This document shows, piece after piece, positions 62,774 to 64,000 of a stretch of 64,000 bases of DNA. Under the pieces are notes generated by a model. That model had not been told where the DNA came from and did not search any database. It was given only the letters and a program-made list of their open reading frames with translations. Source of the DNA: Rotaria socialis. Lineage: Eukaryota; Rotifera; Eurotatoria; Philodinida; Philodinidae. A program made the position numbers and the translations under genes. How positions within the stretch are numbered: the first letter of the stretch is position 1; every line of letters begins with the position of its first letter. The stretch lies in assembly GCA_905331475.1 (NCBI GenBank), contig CAJNYU010000289.1, forward strand, positions 1 to 64,000, read 5' to 3'.

Positions 62774-64000
62774 ATGTCAAACATAGAATTATCATCGAGT
62801 ATGTCGTCACGTATTCTTACAGCATCATCAGTAACTAATCTTCCAACGAATGCAATAATCATTCCAGCTATGAAAACTAATTCAACAGTAAATAAAAATT
62901 TAATAAATCCTCTACAGATTGGTGATGCTTCTTTCCAAAAACTTCGCACAATAACAACAACACCTGTTATTCGAACATCAAATAATACAACGATGAATTC
63001 AAATCCTACAGTTTTCATTGTCAATAATAATAATAATAGTAATAGTAATAACTATATTAGATCAGATTCAAAACAACCCATGACTTTAAATCGTTTTTTA
63101 TTAACCAATAATACAACATCAAGAAATCCAACAATAATCAATGCGCAAAATACAATTGATTTAAATACACTCGTCAATAATATCAGTACATTCAATCAAA
63201 TATCTTTTTTACCATCAACAAATTCTAATCTATCAGCACAAAATAGTATTACACAACTTCTCGAAACACCTCTCAGCGTTATGCAACAGCCTACAACTTC
63301 ACGTACTGATTGTAGTAAGTTATGAATTTCGTTTTAAGAATTCATAAGACAACTTTATTTTCTCTATTCGTTAGTTATAACATCAACCAATAAGGAAAAT
63401 CAAAATGAACATGTCTTCACAAAAACAAAAGCTTTGGTTGAACTTCTAACAGGATCAAATATTCAACCACCATCATCATTTGGTTCAACATCAATCGAAC
63501 CATCGACATCAACACCATATTCAGATGCAACGAAAACTCGTTCAAAAAAACGTGTCAATCGTGTTAAACGACCAATGAATGCATTTATGGTTTTTTCACA
63601 AATTGAACGTCGAAAAATTGTTCAATTAGCACCGGATATGCATAATGCTGAAATATCAAAATATTTAGGTGCACGATGGAAACGTTTAACTGAAATTGAA
63701 CGTCGACCATTCATTGATGAAGCAGAACGATTAAAAATGCTTCATTTACGTGAATATCCTGATTATAAATACAAACCGCGTAAACGTCTCAGAAAAGGTT
63801 TATTAACAAACAACTCATCGATTCATATTGATACATCAGATACTTCATCAGATGCATTAACGCCAAAATTAGATCAACAAACTAATGAAAACACATCAAC
63901 GTCAATTGAAAATTTAGATATATTCACAAATATTGATGATTCTTTATTTTCATCGTCGTCACAACAACAATTTGATCCACTTTTGCTCGATGCACTTGCT
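62774..64000 (+). CDS. SoxC: SoxC-group HMG-box transcription factor (partial, runs off the window)
   Basis: Exon 1 is 62774-63314 and exon 2 starts at 63375, in phase, and continues beyond 64000. The first 240 or so residues are low-complexity Asn/Thr/Ser with no domain. The HMG box follows: [19 protein letters not shown], then [20 protein letters not shown], then [28 protein letters not shown]. The [15 protein letters not shown] and AERLxxxHxxEYPDYKYxPRK blocks are those of Sox proteins, and IERRKI before [10 protein letters not shown] is the SoxC (Sox4/11/12) form. Sox factors bind and bend AACAAT-type sites through the minor groove. One unusual residue is Phe where nearly all Sox boxes have Trp in FMVWS. 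A Ser/Asp-rich stretch after the box resembles the start of an activation domain. The stop codon is outside the window. Confidence 0.92.

Overview
The window looks like nuclear DNA from a small-genome animal, most probably a bdelloid rotifer (inference). It is strongly AT-rich, and nearly every recognisable gene is cut by GT-AG introns of about 50-110 bp. Clear metazoan genes (Na+/K+-ATPase alpha, ORC3, an amine-type GPCR, adenylate kinase 3, a SoxC factor) share the contig with genes of bacterial or fungal type and with small decayed DNA transposons. No spliced-leader, telomeric or rRNA sequence was seen that would fix the taxon, so the assignment rests on this style alone.

Layout. 1-17 kb is an accessory, repeat-rich zone. 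It holds a decayed PIF1-like helicase, a 286-bp fold-back element, an intronless secreted linalool dehydratase/isomerase-like gene (5429-7087), an NHL-repeat relic, and a fungal/FAAH-type amidase (8718-11425) that carries a hAT-like miniature element in its intron and a downstream frameshift. It also holds a tRNA-Ser(GCT), a bacterial-type N-acetylmuramoyl-L-alanine amidase (12961-13494) with an in-frame TGA before its catalytic domain, a partial copy of that locus joined across an N, and a dead mariner element (15458-16606).

17-41 kb is a conventional gene-rich block on the plus strand: ORC3 (9 exons), a weak small ORF, a second fold-back element related to the first, two RING-H2 genes with the same intron inside the RING, a PLAT-domain single-pass membrane protein, and a complete 19-exon Na+/K+-ATPase alpha gene that includes a 10-nt microexon.

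41-64 kb is sparser. An alpha1-adrenergic/octopamine-like GPCR lies on the minus strand, followed by about 8 kb with microsatellites and an inverted-repeat element. Then come a hypothetical AT-hook-like gene, adenylate kinase 3, and a SoxC gene running off the right end.

The genes do not form an operon-like system. The coherent theme is the left-hand island, where three enzyme genes of non-metazoan type sit among transposon remains, and two of the three show damage (one frameshift, one in-frame stop plus a partial copy). I found no convincing wholly new biological system. The best leads are the state of those three genes, the fold-back family with termini like CCCAGGTCGA, the two-layer decay at the amidase locus, and the PLAT-TM-PPAY membrane protein.
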